From assembly GCA_025928545.1 (NCBI GenBank), contig JAICJH010000006.1, positions 89,784 through 153,783 of the forward strand: DNA of 64,000 nucleotides. The letters are read 5' to 3'. Origin of the DNA: Bryobacteraceae bacterium. Lineage in GTDB: Bacteria; Acidobacteriota; Terriglobia; Bryobacterales; Bryobacteraceae. The notes under the pieces are model-generated. The model ran no database searches. It was given only the letters and a program-made list of their open reading frames with translations, and was not told the origin of the DNA. The translations under genes and the position numbers were made by a program. This document shows, piece by piece, positions 46,145 through 55,812 of this stretch (its first letter is position 1; each line of letters starts with the position of its first letter).

Positions 46145-47013
46145 CGATCGAATGCGTTCCGAATTTTTCGGAAGGACGCGATCGAACGGTGATTGCCGCA
46201 TTGGAAGAGGCGGTGCGCGATATTCCCGGCGCGTCGCTGCTCGATTCGACATCCGACATCGATCACAACCGCACAGTGCTGACCTTTGCGGGCAACGCCG
46301 ATTCGGTGGGGGCCGCGGCATTCTCGGCCGTGAAGACAGCAGTCGCGCGGATCGATCTGACGGATCATGAGGGCGTTCATCCGCGAGTGGGTGCTGCGGA
46401 CGTTGTGCCGTTTGTTCCGTTAGCCGGGGCAACTCTGGAGGATTGCGCGTCGATTGCGAGGGGTGTCGGCGAGCGGATCTGGGAAGAATTGCGCGTGCCT
46501 GTCTACCTGTATGAGGCAGCATCGCAGCGGGCGGAATGCGCACGGCTGGAAAATGTCCGTAAACTCGCGGTAACCGGATTCGCACCGGATATCGGCGAGG
46601 GCCGCCATCCCACGGCGGGTTTTTGCGTTGTGGGTGCGCGCGAGTTCCTGATTGCGTGGAACATTATTCTCGACACGAACAAGGTTGCGGCGGCACGTGC
46701 GATTGCCGCCCGGATTCGCGAATCGGGCGGAGGCTTGCCGGCTGTGAAGGCACTCGGCCTCGCGCTGCCTTCTCGCGATCGGGTGCAGGTTTCGATCAAC
46801 CTGACAAACTTCCACCGGACGCCTTTGCATGCGGTGTTCGAGGCTGTGGTGAAGTACTCCGTCGAGTTCGGAGTGCAGGTCGATGGGAGTGAACTGATCG
46901 GCATGATTCCGCAAGCGGCTCTGGATGCCAGTGCGGGGCACGATCTCCACTGGCTCAACATGCGGCCGGACCTCGTGCTCGAAACGCGCTTGCAAAGTCT
47001 CCGCGATAAATAA
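46141..47013 (+). CDS. ftcD: Glutamate formimidoyltransferase
   Basis: A 290-residue transferase carrying the formimino group from formiminoglutamate to tetrahydrofolate. Family motifs: IECVPNFSEGRD at the start, SDIDHNRTVLTFAG and DHEGVHPRVGAADVVPFVPL. Only the transferase domain is present; the cyclodeaminase domain of eukaryotic FTCD is absent. The TTG start overlaps the SDR stop (TTGA). No histidine-utilisation genes are near, though hisS is on the same side of the window. Confidence 0.93.
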   Translation: MTIECVPNFSEGRDRTVIAALEEAVRDIPGASLLDSTSDIDHNRTVLTFAGNADSVGAAAFSAVKTAVARIDLTDHEGVHPRVGAADVVPFVPLAGATLEDCASIARGVGERIWEELRVPVYLYEAASQRAECARLENVRKLAVTGFAPDIGEGRHPTAGFCVVGAREFLIAWNIILDTNKVAAARAIAARIRESGGGLPAVKALGLALPSRDRVQVSINLTNFHRTPLHAVFEAVVKYSVEFGVQVDGSELIGMIPQAALDASAGHDLHWLNMRPDLVLETRLQSLRDK

Positions 47014-47025
47014 GATACTCGGCGC

Positions 47026-47919
47026 ATGGCTGCTCGACTGCTTCTGTGCCTTTTGGCGATTGATTTTGTGCAGGCTCAACCGCCAGTCGCCGGCACTCCG
47101 ACGGAACTGGCCTCACTACGCTATATCGATATTGCTCCCGGAACAGGGGCTCCGGCCGCCGCGGGGAAGAAGTTCACCGTGCATTACACGGGCTGGCTGA
47201 AAGACGGCACAAAATTCGATTCTTCAGTTGACCGCAAGGAGCCGCTCGATTTCGTGCAGGGGCGGCGGCAGGTGATTTCCGGTTGGGATATCGGCTTCGA
47301 AGGGATGAAGGTCGGCGGGAAGCGGCGGCTGTTCATTCCGTATCAGTTGGCTTATGGAGAGGCGGGCTCGGGTCCGATTCCGTCCAAAGCGGAACTGATC
47401 TTCGACGTGGAATTGCTGAGTGTTGCGGACGTGACCACGGTGGTGCCGGGGGTCGACGTTTTGTTGCCATTCATCGATCTGGAAACGCGTGTGATGGCGC
47501 TGGCGCGCTCGATTCCGGCCGCAAAGTACAGCTGGAAGCCGGACGAAAGGTCACGGTCATTCGCGCAGATTCTGATGCGAATCGCGGATTCGGCGAAAAT
47601 GCTGGACTCGCTGGCGGGCGACGATATCAAGCCGGGGGAACTCGAAGGGAAGCTCGCCGAAAAAGAAAAAATGCCGCCGCCGGATAAGGACGCAATACTG
47701 ACGCAGCTGGCCACGAATTTCGCGGAGGTTCACAAGGATATGGAGACGGTGCGCAACGGCTTTCTTGCCGGTGAGGCAGAGCTGTTCGGGAAGGCTACTA
47801 CCAAACGCGGCGTGCTGACGCGGCTGGATACCGCTATCGCGGAGCAACTCGGAGTGGCGATTGGCTATGCGCACGTGAATGGGATCGCGACTCCGTGGAG
47901 CGCCGGCGAATTGCGTTGA
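47026..47919 (+). CDS. FKBP-type prolyl isomerase fused to a DinB-like domain
   Basis: A 297-residue exported protein. After a signal peptide (LLLCLLAIDFVQAQ) comes a complete FKBP domain (~30-135: VHYTGWLKDGTKFDSS...PLDFVQGRRQVISGWDIGFEGMKVGGKRRLFIP). Then a DinB-type four-helix domain (~145-297: VDVLLPFIDLETRVMALARSIPAAKYSWKPDERSRSFAQILMRIADSAKMLD). The first DinB metal His is replaced (LMRIADS), so the domain may not bind metal. The FKBP-DinB combination is unusual; the roles are likely folding plus a small-molecule or thiol task. Confidence 0.9.
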   Translation: MAARLLLCLLAIDFVQAQPPVAGTPTELASLRYIDIAPGTGAPAAAGKKFTVHYTGWLKDGTKFDSSVDRKEPLDFVQGRRQVISGWDIGFEGMKVGGKRRLFIPYQLAYGEAGSGPIPSKAELIFDVELLSVADVTTVVPGVDVLLPFIDLETRVMALARSIPAAKYSWKPDERSRSFAQILMRIADSAKMLDSLAGDDIKPGELEGKLAEKEKMPPPDKDAILTQLATNFAEVHKDMETVRNGFLAGEAELFGKATTKRGVLTRLDTAIAEQLGVAIGYAHVNGIATPWSAGELR

Positions 47920-47926
47920 TGAGCTG

Positions 47927-48826
47927 TCAATAGATGGCCGCTTCGCCGGTGGGTCTTGTTTTCCAGCGGCGGTGTATCCAGAGCCATTGATCCGGATACT
48001 CGCGAATGGCGGCTTCCACAGCGGCCTGAATTCGCGCGGTGTCTTCCACCGCATCGCCTGTAATAGGAACTTCCGGGTAGAAGCGCAGAATGTATTTTCG
48101 TTCGCTGTCGCTCCAGATCGCGAAGCCCGGAATTACGGCCGCGCCGCTGCGTTCCGCCAGCTTGGCGAAGGTCAGGTTGGTGCAGGCCTGTTTTCCGAAG
48201 AACGGAACGAACGCGGCGTTATCGCCGGCGGAATTCTGATCCACCAGAATTCCGACCGGTTGGTTGTCGCGAAGGGCATGAAGGATCGAGCGCGCAAAAT
48301 CGCGTTTGGAAAGCAGAGTATTGCCTGAAAGGGCGCGGCGAGTTTCCACCAGATCGTCAACCAGTGGATTATCCAGCGGTCGCACGACGATGTTCATCTT
48401 TTCGGTCAGCAGGGCATGGGCGAACGCGCTCAGTTCCCAGTTGCCCAGGTGGCCGGTGGCGAACAGCACGCCGCGACCGCGGTCTTTTGCGTGCGCGTAA
48501 TGCGCGAAGCCTTCGTAGCGAATCCACTCGTTCACGTTTTCGGAATTGATGGAAGGAAAGCGGGCGAAGGCCACCAGCAATCTTCCGATCGATCTGTAGA
48601 CGCCATCCACGGTTTGGCGCTGCCAGGCTGCGTCGCGTTCCGGATAAGCGAAGGTGAGGTTCTTACAGGCCGTCTGCCGCAGCCTGGGTACCACGATGTC
48701 GAGCAATTGAGCGCAGCCCTGTCCCAGCGCATTTGCCGCCGCGCGGGGCAGCAAGCGGAGCGCGCCAACCAGAGCGCGGGCGAGCACAGACTCCGTCCAG
48801 TTGCGCAGTCCCGAGCGTTGTCGCAA
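47927..48826 (-). CDS. Lipid A late acyltransferase (LpxL/HtrB family)
   Basis: A 299-residue inner-membrane enzyme adding a secondary acyl chain to lipid A. The acyltransferase motif H-X4-E is at ATGHLGNWELSAF, with the downstream DQNSAGDNAAFVPFFG substrate strip. There is an N-terminal basic/hydrophobic anchor and no other domain. The start is a TTG one base after the mnmA stop, so it closes that operon. Confidence 0.92.
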   Translation of the reverse strand: MRQRSGLRNWTESVLARALVGALRLLPRAAANALGQGCAQLLDIVVPRLRQTACKNLTFAYPERDAAWQRQTVDGVYRSIGRLLVAFARFPSINSENVNEWIRYEGFAHYAHAKDRGRGVLFATGHLGNWELSAFAHALLTEKMNIVVRPLDNPLVDDLVETRRALSGNTLLSKRDFARSILHALRDNQPVGILVDQNSAGDNAAFVPFFGKQACTNLTFAKLAERSGAAVIPGFAIWSDSERKYILRFYPEVPITGDAVEDTARIQAAVEAAIREYPDQWLWIHRRWKTRPTGEAAIY

Positions 48827-48827
48827 G

Positions 48828-49928
48828 TTATTCGATCCAGCCGCCGCCGGCGACGAGGTCTCCAGAATAAAAGACGGCGCCCTGCCCCGGCGTCACGGCG
48901 CGCTGAGGCTCGTCGAAATGCACCTCGACGCTGTTAGTGTCCAGCGGATGCAGAGTTGCGGCGGCAGGCATGTGGCGATTGCGAATGCGCACTTGAGCGC
49001 GGGCGGGTTCGGAAAGGCCGCTCCAGGAAACCCAGTTTAAGCCGGACACGATCATGGTGGAGCGGAGCAATTCGTCGTTCGAACCGATAGTCACGGTTTG
49101 CGTCTTCGAGTCCGTGGCGATCACGTACAGGGGTTCGGGTGCGGCAATCCCGAGGCCTTTACGCTGACCCACGGTAAAGTGATGAGCGCCGGCGTGGCGT
49201 CCACGTTCGCGGCCTTCGGTATCGAGAACAACGCCTTCGGTAGTGTCGGCAGGGAGGCCTTTCTCTTTCAGCCACGCAGCCATGAAGGCCGCATAATCGC
49301 CATTGGGCACGAAGCAGATTTCGTAGCTTTCATGCTTCTTCGCTACCGGAAGGTCCAGATTTTCGGCCAGAGCCCTGACTTCGGGCTTCGTCATCTCGCC
49401 CAGAGGGAATAGAGTGCGGGCCAGCTGAGCCTGCGTCAGACCCCAGAGGAAATAAGTCTGATCTTTCGAGAAGTCTACGGCTGTGCGTAGTTCGTAGCGG
49501 CCGGACTCCGGATTCTTCGTGATTCGTGCGTAGTGACCGGTCGCGATGGCCTGTGCGCCGACGGAATCGGCAAGTTCCAGAAACTGATCGAACTTAATGA
49601 AGGTATTGCAAAGCGTGCAGGGCACTGGAGTGCGGCCTGCCAGATACTCACTGACAAACGGCTCGATGACGTTCTGTTCGAACTGGCGCTCGAGATTCAC
49701 AACGTAGTACGGCATGCCGATCTGTTCGGCGACGCGGCGCGCGTCATATACATCGTCGAGCGAGCAGCAGCGGCCGGTGGATTTGTCGGTTGCAAGCTCG
49801 GGCAGCCGCCGCTGATTCCAGAGCTGCATGGTCATGCCGGCGATGGTGCGGCCTTCGCGATGCAGCAATGCCGCAACCACGGAGCTATCCACGCCGCCCG
49901 ACATCGCGACTGCAATTAAGTCATTCAT
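48828..49928 (-). CDS. mnmA: tRNA-specific 2-thiouridylase
   Basis: A 366-residue enzyme making 2-thiouridine at U34 of Lys, Glu and Gln tRNAs. The PP-loop is [14 protein letters not shown]; the two catalytic Cys positions appear in [12 protein letters not shown] and [11 protein letters not shown]; the C-terminal barrel has [12 protein letters not shown]. It begins at the ATG overlapping the desulfurase stop (ATGA). An earlier in-frame reading upstream is only the shadow of that gene. Confidence 0.97.
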   Translation of the reverse strand: MNDLIAVAMSGGVDSSVVAALLHREGRTIAGMTMQLWNQRRLPELATDKSTGRCCSLDDVYDARRVAEQIGMPYYVVNLERQFEQNVIEPFVSEYLAGRTPVPCTLCNTFIKFDQFLELADSVGAQAIATGHYARITKNPESGRYELRTAVDFSKDQTYFLWGLTQAQLARTLFPLGEMTKPEVRALAENLDLPVAKKHESYEICFVPNGDYAAFMAAWLKEKGLPADTTEGVVLDTEGRERGRHAGAHHFTVGQRKGLGIAAPEPLYVIATDSKTQTVTIGSNDELLRSTMIVSGLNWVSWSGLSEPARAQVRIRNRHMPAAATLHPLDTNSVEVHFDEPQRAVTPGQGAVFYSGDLVAGGGWIE

Positions 49929-51073
49929 ACGGACAACACGGCCGGCGAGATTCGCCTCAGGTGGGCGGCGCCGGAAACCACCGCTTCGATCAGGCCATCT
50001 ACCTGTTCCACTGTATTCCCCGGGCCCAGGGAAAATCGAACACTGGATCGGGCGTCTTCCGGGGCCAGGCCCATCGCCAGCAGCACGTGGGATGGCTCGA
50101 CGGCGCCGCTGGAACACGCCGAACCGCTCGATACAGCATAGCCCCGCAGATCGAGAGCAATCACCATGGCCTCGCCTTCAATACCTTCGAAGCGGATGTT
50201 GGAAGTGTTCGGCATCCGATAACTGGTTGATCCGTTGACGCGCGTGCCCGGCACCTGAGTGAGGATGGCGCGCTCCAAACGGTCCCGCAATGCGGCGAGA
50301 GTGTTCCAGTCGAAATCGAGCGACATCGCCTGGCCGAGGGCACTGGCGCCGGCCACGTTTTCCGTCCCCGCGCGCCGCTCACGCTCGTGGCGACCGCCGT
50401 GCAGCAGCGCCGCCAGGTCGATGCCTTTGCGAACGTAGAGCGCTCCAACGCCTTTGGGTGCGCCGAACTTGTGGCCGCTGATGGAGTAAAGATCGAGGCC
50501 GAGTTCGCGCACATTCACCGGCAAACGGCCGCCGACCTGGACGCCATCGCTGTGGAAAGGCACGTTGGCCTCGCGAGCGGCGGCGGCAATCTCCGCTACT
50601 GGCTGAACGACGCCCGTCTCATTATTGGCGTGCATGATGGTGATGAGAACTGTTTCGGCTCGTATTGCCCGCTGCACATCTTCGGCTCGCACCAGTCCGT
50701 CGCTGCCGGCGGGGAGCCAGGTGACTTCCACGCCTTCGCGTTCCAGCTGCGAGCAGGCATTCAGGACCGCCGGATGTTCGATAGCGCTGGTAATCACGTG
50801 CCGCGGCGAGCGTGTGGCGCGGCGCGCAACTCCGAAGACGGCGAGATTATCCGCCTCGGTGCCGCCACTGGTGAAAACGATCTCCCGATCCGTGGCGCCT
50901 ATCCGTGCAGCCACGCTGCGCCGGGCGCTTTCGAGGCGGCGCTTGGCAGCCTGCCCGAAATGATGGATACTGGACGCGTTGCCATATACTTCGGCCATGG
51001 AATCGGTCAGATCCCGCAACACTTCCGGCGCGACCGGCGAGGTCGCGTTGTGATCGAAGTAAAAGTGCTGCAA
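49925..51073 (-). CDS. Cysteine desulfurase (IscS/NifS family)
   Basis: A ~382-residue PLP enzyme that takes sulfur from cysteine. Conserved: [21 protein letters not shown], the PLP Lys in [14 protein letters not shown] and the mobile catalytic Cys loop [17 protein letters not shown]. The usual HADAAQ-type stretch reads HSDGVQ, keeping Asp and Gln. Coupled by ATGA to mnmA, so it probably acts as its dedicated sulfur donor, as YrvO does for MnmA in Bacillus. The start at 51073 (a TTG with a GGAAG site) matches the family N-terminus and avoids overlapping the divergent gene. Confidence 0.94.
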   Translation of the reverse strand: MQHFYFDHNATSPVAPEVLRDLTDSMAEVYGNASSIHHFGQAAKRRLESARRSVAARIGATDREIVFTSGGTEADNLAVFGVARRATRSPRHVITSAIEHPAVLNACSQLEREGVEVTWLPAGSDGLVRAEDVQRAIRAETVLITIMHANNETGVVQPVAEIAAAAREANVPFHSDGVQVGGRLPVNVRELGLDLYSISGHKFGAPKGVGALYVRKGIDLAALLHGGRHERERRAGTENVAGASALGQAMSLDFDWNTLAALRDRLERAILTQVPGTRVNGSTSYRMPNTSNIRFEGIEGEAMVIALDLRGYAVSSGSACSSGAVEPSHVLLAMGLAPEDARSSVRFSLGPGNTVEQVDGLIEAVVSGAAHLRRISPAVLSV

Positions 51074-51093
51074 TTTCTTCCAGTTTACTAGCA

Positions 51094-51894
51094 ATGAAAC
51101 GGCCCGTCATCACACTGCTGAGCGACTTTGGAATCGCCGACCACTATGTGGCTGCAATGAAAGGCGTCATTCTGGGTATTTGCCCGCAGGCGGAGCTCGT
51201 CGATATTTCGCACGAGATCCCGGCGTTCTCGATACCCGAGGCCGCCTATACTCTGGCCCAGGCGTGGCAGTGCTTCCCGAAAGGCACCGTTCATCTGGCG
51301 GTGGTGGACCCCGGCGTGGGGAGCTCGCGCCGGGCGATTGTGGGCGAGGTGGACGGGCATCGCTTTGTGGCGCCGGACAACGGCCTCCTTAGTATGATTC
51401 CAGGATTCCGCTCCGCAAGAATCCGCCAGATTACCGCCAGCCGGTATTTTCGCCAGCCGGTCAGCAATACTTTCCACGGCCGCGATATCTTCGCGCCTGT
51501 GGCGGCTCACATTGCAAAGGGTTTACCTCTGGCGAGAACAGGCAACCTGATCGGCGATCCTGTGATTGCGGATTTCGCGGAACCGACTAGGTTGGGGCTG
51601 GCTCGCTGGCTCGGAACTGTGCTGAAGGTGGATCGATTCGGCAATGTTGTCACCAATTTCGGTTGGGAAGAGTTTCGCGGGATTGCGGCGTCGCCTTTCA
51701 CGCTGAAGATTGGCCGGCGAACGGTAAGCCGTTTCTGCTCCACATACGACGGCGCACCGGACGGGCAGCTATTCGCAATCGCCGGGAGCGCCGGATTCGT
51801 CGAAATCTCTATGAATCAGCAAGCGGCCGCGAAGCTCATCGAAATCGGGGCTGGCTCGAAAGTGGAGCTACTGTTCAGGTCGGTGGCGAAGTGA
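51094..51894 (+). CDS. S-adenosylmethionine hydrolase (DUF62/SAM hydroxide adenosyltransferase)
   Basis: A 266-residue enzyme cleaving SAM to adenosine and methionine, or a related halogenase-fold enzyme. Conserved DUF62 features: LLSDFGIADHYVAAMKG, VVDPGVGSSRR, APDNGLLS, FHGRDIFAPVAAH and VDRFGNVVTNFG. The fluorinase-type 23-residue insert is absent. It faces the desulfurase operon directly and ends at an excellent terminator. Confidence 0.92.
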   Translation: MKRPVITLLSDFGIADHYVAAMKGVILGICPQAELVDISHEIPAFSIPEAAYTLAQAWQCFPKGTVHLAVVDPGVGSSRRAIVGEVDGHRFVAPDNGLLSMIPGFRSARIRQITASRYFRQPVSNTFHGRDIFAPVAAHIAKGLPLARTGNLIGDPVIADFAEPTRLGLARWLGTVLKVDRFGNVVTNFGWEEFRGIAASPFTLKIGRRTVSRFCSTYDGAPDGQLFAIAGSAGFVEISMNQQAAAKLIEIGAGSKVELLFRSVAK

Positions 51895-51896
51895 GC

Positions 51897-52162
51897 GTAA
51901 TAGTACTTTCCGCTGAGCGAAGTCAGTACCAGAGTCTTGTACCGAACAGGTGATTGGCATAAACTGAAACTGTTGGTCGCGGCGATCGGAAGCAACGCTC
52001 AACACACGCAATTATCTTCGTTATTGGTCTATCCTCCTCCTAGCCGCTGGCGGGCCTACTGGAAACAGTAAGCCCGCCAGTTCGGTTTTTCACCCTCACA
52101 AATTCCAGGTAATGCGCCGGTAATAGTACCTAAGTTCAACGTACTTTGGGTACCGAGTCTTG
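51897..52162. repeat. Two imperfect 43-base repeats flanking the terminator
   Basis: Copies at 51897-51939 and 52120-52162. Both begin GTAATAGTAC and end with GTACC then GAGTCTTG, with different middles of 19-20 bases. The second copy lies about 85 bases before the PEP-CTERM ATG and could be a regulatory site. Confidence 0.5.
52047..52090 (+). terminator. Intrinsic terminator of the SAM hydrolase gene
   Basis: A 9-base pair stem (CTGGCGGGC) continues after one C/A mismatch into five more pairs, capped by a GAAA tetraloop, then TTCGG and five T. The gap 51895-52246 otherwise holds an imperfect 43-base direct repeat (see findings) and no gene. Confidence 0.85.
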
Positions 52163-52246
52163 ATTAGATTCGGTGATGGCCCGTACACTCGGATTTCGTA
52201 CTGCTGCTTGATTTCACGACAGCGAAGGATCACCGGAGGAATTTTG

Positions 52247-52927
52247 ATGCGATTTCTGAAACAGATTTGGGTAGGCGGTGCGTTGCTCGGTATTCTGGGC
52301 GCAGTTCCGGCGAGCGCCAATACTGCAACTTTTGCGTTCACCGTAGCCAGTCTTGAATCGGTCATTGGCGGCATAACCGGGTTCGACGGGGGTCTTTGCA
52401 ACAATACGCTCGACAATTGCGGAATTTACAAGATTATCGCTACGCCGACCAACGCGCCGAGCGGGTCGACTGTCACCGGGGGCGCTATCGTTGGTACCGA
52501 TTCGAATAGCCTGACTCCGAGCGCGTGGACGTTTGCAACCGGCCCAACGACCTCCGGCACACTCGGAGACGGTGCGAGCAGTGGAGTGACGTTTATCTCG
52601 AGGAATACCGGCATCACCAGTGCCAACACTTACAGCAGCATCAACGGCGGTCAGACCGGCAACGGCACCTTTAATAATTCAACGGTGCTGGATTTCGTCC
52701 TGACGGACACGACTGGCGCTTATACTGCGCCCGTATCCTTCACATTCACAATTTTTCTCCAGGGTTTTGTGAGCGGCACTTCCGGCGTTGCGGACAGTTC
52801 AAAAACCAGCAACACCACGGTCACAATGAGCATAAGCCCGACGCCCGAGCCCTCTACATGGCTCCTTCTGGCGGGAACTTTCCCGGCCATCCTGTGGGCG
52901 GGACGTCGCTCGCGGCGCAGGAATTAG
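52247..52927 (+). CDS. PEP-CTERM sorted exported protein
   Basis: A 226-residue protein with a signal peptide (IWVGGALLGILGAVPASA), a Ser/Thr/Gly-rich low-Lys middle with one Cys pair (GLCNNTLDNCG), and a C-terminal PEP-CTERM signal (PTPEPSTWLLLAGTFPAIL followed by RRSRRR). The GGAGG site is eight bases before the ATG at 52247. Likely cleaved by an exosortase located elsewhere. First gene of a secreted-protein island. Confidence 0.85.
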   Translation: MRFLKQIWVGGALLGILGAVPASANTATFAFTVASLESVIGGITGFDGGLCNNTLDNCGIYKIIATPTNAPSGSTVTGGAIVGTDSNSLTPSAWTFATGPTTSGTLGDGASSGVTFISRNTGITSANTYSSINGGQTGNGTFNNSTVLDFVLTDTTGAYTAPVSFTFTIFLQGFVSGTSGVADSSKTSNTTVTMSISPTPEPSTWLLLAGTFPAILWAGRRSRRRN

Positions 52928-52988
52928 TTTCAATTTCGTTCATCCGTTATCATCTTCAGACCTTTATCTGAGAAAAGAGAGTACAGCT

Positions 52989-54710
52989 ATGTCCAGACAA
53001 ATCCGCTTTGCCGCGGCGCTTATACTTCCCGTAATTTTCGGCGCTTTCTTTGCGCCTTCCACGGCTTCCGCTCAATGCCTGACCTGCGTGCAGGCGGTGA
53101 CTCTGCCTTCGGCGAATCTTTCTTATACGCTGACCGGATCTTTGCCGGTTACGCAGCCGGCGTCGCCGTCCCTGACTGAAGCGGACGCGCCAGGTTATTT
53201 TGAGGTCACTCTCAGCGGCGTGCCCACCACCAGCACGTATTCGATTGCCAACGGAATAGCATATGATGCATGGTGCGGCGACTGGTGGAGTGCCAGTGTA
53301 GCCCAGGCTATTCCATCGATATTCTTCGATGCGTCACCGGTATATTCCACATACGGCACAATTCCACCCGGCTACGCGCCGCTGAATGGCAATTTCAACG
53401 AAATCAATTACATCCTGAATAACAAAAATGGCAGCCTGCAGGATGTGCAGGATGCGATCTGGATGATCATGGTCGGCTCCACGGGCGATACGCCTTCGGC
53501 GACGGCAATGGCGATGGTGAGCGCCGCTCAGGCGAATCCGAACTACGTTCCCCCGGCTGGCGGAATCATGGCGGTCCTGTTCGCGATCAACCCGCTCACA
53601 CCGGGCGACATTGTTCAGAATCTGTTGCTGGAAATCGCGGTACCGGTGGCAGCCAACGGCACGCTGGGACTTGGCGATTTCGTGTGGAACGACTACAACC
53701 ATAACGGCGTGCAGGATGCAGGCGAGCCCGGCATCAACGGCGTCACTGTCCAGCTTCGGGATGCTACGTGCACGACAGTTAGCAGGACAACTGTAACGGC
53801 TACATATGCGGGCGCTCTCGGATATTATCAATTTGCCGGCCTGCCGAACCCTGGCACCTATTGTGTTCAGATCGATACCACACAGTCGGCGTTAGCGTTC
53901 ATGACTGCATCGCCACTGAACGGAACTTCCGACTTGACCGACGACAGCAATCTCAATCCATCGGTTGTCAGCCTCTCCAGCAGCAAGATGTCGGATGAAA
54001 ACCTCGATTTCGGCTTCTACAGCCCCATGGTGAGCAGCCTGTCGGGAACGACCTATCTGGATATAAATGCCAACCACGTGTACGATCCAACCATTGATAT
54101 CGTTATCAGTTCGCCCAGTGTCACCTTAACCGGTGGCTGCAACACCACTACCGCCGCAACCCAGAACGGCGCGAATTACGCGTTCGCGAACCTGACGGCC
54201 GGATGCTCCTACACGGTGAAGGCGCCCTTCTACACGGGCCACCTGGTTGAAGAGTATTCGTCGGCGACTCCTACCTCAATCACAGTTAATCCGCTGCCTC
54301 AGGGTGGCAGCTCCGGCAACAACTTCCCGTACGTGTCGAACGCCAATATCTGCGGCGTTACTCCGGGCTACTGGAAGAATCATCAGAGCTCCTGGCCAGT
54401 CTCCAGTCTCGTTATGGGCGGCCAGACTTACACCACCAGCCAACTTATGGCTCTGTTGAACCAGCCCAAACGTGGCGACAGCACGCTGATTCTGGCTTTC
54501 CAGTTGATTGCCGCAAAACTGAATGAAGCGGACGGGACCAGGGTTTCGACCGCCGGTACTTACATCACGACTGCCGATTCCCTGCTGGCACCCTACGGTC
54601 ACTTGCCGCTGGCCAAGTCGATCAGCAACAGCACAATGGAATCGGTTGCCAAGAGCGTCGCGGCGTTCAACAATGACGGGAAACTGCAGCCGTACTGCAC
54701 GATGCCGTAG
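52989..54710 (+). CDS. Secreted protein with SdrD-like B repeat and GYWKNH domain
   Basis: A 573-residue exported protein. Residues ~90-215 resemble a Cys/Trp-containing adhesin-like domain (YDAWCGDWWS...DVQDAIWMIM). An SdrD_B/Cna_B-type prealbumin repeat is at ~228-340 (GDFVWNDYNHNGVQDAGEPGINGVTVQL...YCVQID), and a second degenerate one follows. The C-terminal ~130 residues begin CGVTPGYWKNH, a small domain seen at the end of secreted surface proteins. Cys residues are spaced for disulfides. Function likely structural or adhesive. Confidence 0.85.
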   Translation: MSRQIRFAAALILPVIFGAFFAPSTASAQCLTCVQAVTLPSANLSYTLTGSLPVTQPASPSLTEADAPGYFEVTLSGVPTTSTYSIANGIAYDAWCGDWWSASVAQAIPSIFFDASPVYSTYGTIPPGYAPLNGNFNEINYILNNKNGSLQDVQDAIWMIMVGSTGDTPSATAMAMVSAAQANPNYVPPAGGIMAVLFAINPLTPGDIVQNLLLEIAVPVAANGTLGLGDFVWNDYNHNGVQDAGEPGINGVTVQLRDATCTTVSRTTVTATYAGALGYYQFAGLPNPGTYCVQIDTTQSALAFMTASPLNGTSDLTDDSNLNPSVVSLSSSKMSDENLDFGFYSPMVSSLSGTTYLDINANHVYDPTIDIVISSPSVTLTGGCNTTTAATQNGANYAFANLTAGCSYTVKAPFYTGHLVEEYSSATPTSITVNPLPQGGSSGNNFPYVSNANICGVTPGYWKNHQSSWPVSSLVMGGQTYTTSQLMALLNQPKRGDSTLILAFQLIAAKLNEADGTRVSTAGTYITTADSLLAPYGHLPLAKSISNSTMESVAKSVAAFNNDGKLQPYCTMP

Positions 54711-54807
54711 ACCGGGTCAAGACTGTTCCGATTGCGCAACTATCAATGAATTGGGATGGAAGCAGGATAGCCTTCCATCCCGGGGTCCGGAAGGCGATAA
54801 GGAAGAA

Positions 54808-55812
54808 ATGAAAAAGAACGTGTTCAGATCATTGGTGGGTGGCGCAGGGATTGCAGCCCTGGTTCTCACGGCGGGAATGGCTTTTGCCCAGGAAGAACGG
54901 GAGACAGTTCCGGACGGAAAAGGAATCGGAACCATCGATCATCCTCCACAGTCGCAGGCACCCGACTCGCATCCCGGCAGACCGGTAGACAGTTCCGCTG
55001 GTTCTGCCGGCGCCACCGCGGGCACTCCGACCGGATATTCCCTGAATGGCATTACTTATCATGGCGGCCCGATTATCACTGCGGCGTCGAACATCTATTA
55101 CATCTGGTACGGGAACTGGTCGGGAAACTCGGCCACCTCGCTTTTGACCACACTGGCAAATAAGCTCGGCGGATCCAAGTATTTCAATATCAACACGACC
55201 TATACGAACAGCACAGGCGGGAAGGTAATGAACTCCACCTCGCTGAAGGGGTCCGTTTCTGTCGGATACATCAGTACGACGGCCAGTCCCACGGGGACGT
55301 CGTTGACCGATACCGATATCAAGAATATCGTTACTTCCGCACTTTCGACGAAGAAACTGCCGACGGATGCGAACGGCGTCTACTTTGTGCTGACGTCCAA
55401 AGACGTAAAGGAGGGCAGTTCCACATCCTCCTTCATCGCTAATTACTGCGGGTGGCACAATCATGCCGCTGTTGGCGCCGTAGATATTAAGTATGCGTTT
55501 GTAGGCGACCCCACTACTCAGGGTCTGACCGCGTGTGCGATTCAGGCGACCAGTCCCAATGGCAACCCCGGAGCGGACGGAATGGCATCGGTGATCGCCC
55601 ACGAATTGGCGGAATCCGTCACGGATCCCGATCTCAACGCCTGGTATGACTCGACCGGCAAAGAGAACGCCGATAAGTGTGCATGGACGTTCGGCACAAC
55701 CTTTTACGCAGCCAACGGGTCGAAAGCGAATATCACGCTCGGAGGAGTCAACTATCTGCTGCAGCAGATTTGGGTGAATGCCGGCGGCGGTTCCTGCAAG
55801 ATGTCTTACTGA
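54808..55812 (+). CDS. EXORDIUM/PHI-1-like secreted protein
   Basis: A 334-residue exported protein with a signal peptide (ALVLTAGMAFAQ). The body carries motifs of the plant EXORDIUM/phosphate-induced-1 family: YHGGPIITAASNIYYIWYGNW, the middle segment DANGVYFVLTSKDVKEG, YCGWHNHAAVG, and the C-terminal HELAESVTDPDLNAWYD in which His and Glu could bind metal. GGAAG sits just before the ATG. EXO genes are known mainly from plants, with scattered bacterial homologues. The function is unknown in bacteria. Confidence 0.82.
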   Translation: MKKNVFRSLVGGAGIAALVLTAGMAFAQEERETVPDGKGIGTIDHPPQSQAPDSHPGRPVDSSAGSAGATAGTPTGYSLNGITYHGGPIITAASNIYYIWYGNWSGNSATSLLTTLANKLGGSKYFNINTTYTNSTGGKVMNSTSLKGSVSVGYISTTASPTGTSLTDTDIKNIVTSALSTKKLPTDANGVYFVLTSKDVKEGSSTSSFIANYCGWHNHAAVGAVDIKYAFVGDPTTQGLTACAIQATSPNGNPGADGMASVIAHELAESVTDPDLNAWYDSTGKENADKCAWTFGTTFYAANGSKANITLGGVNYLLQQIWVNAGGGSCKMSY

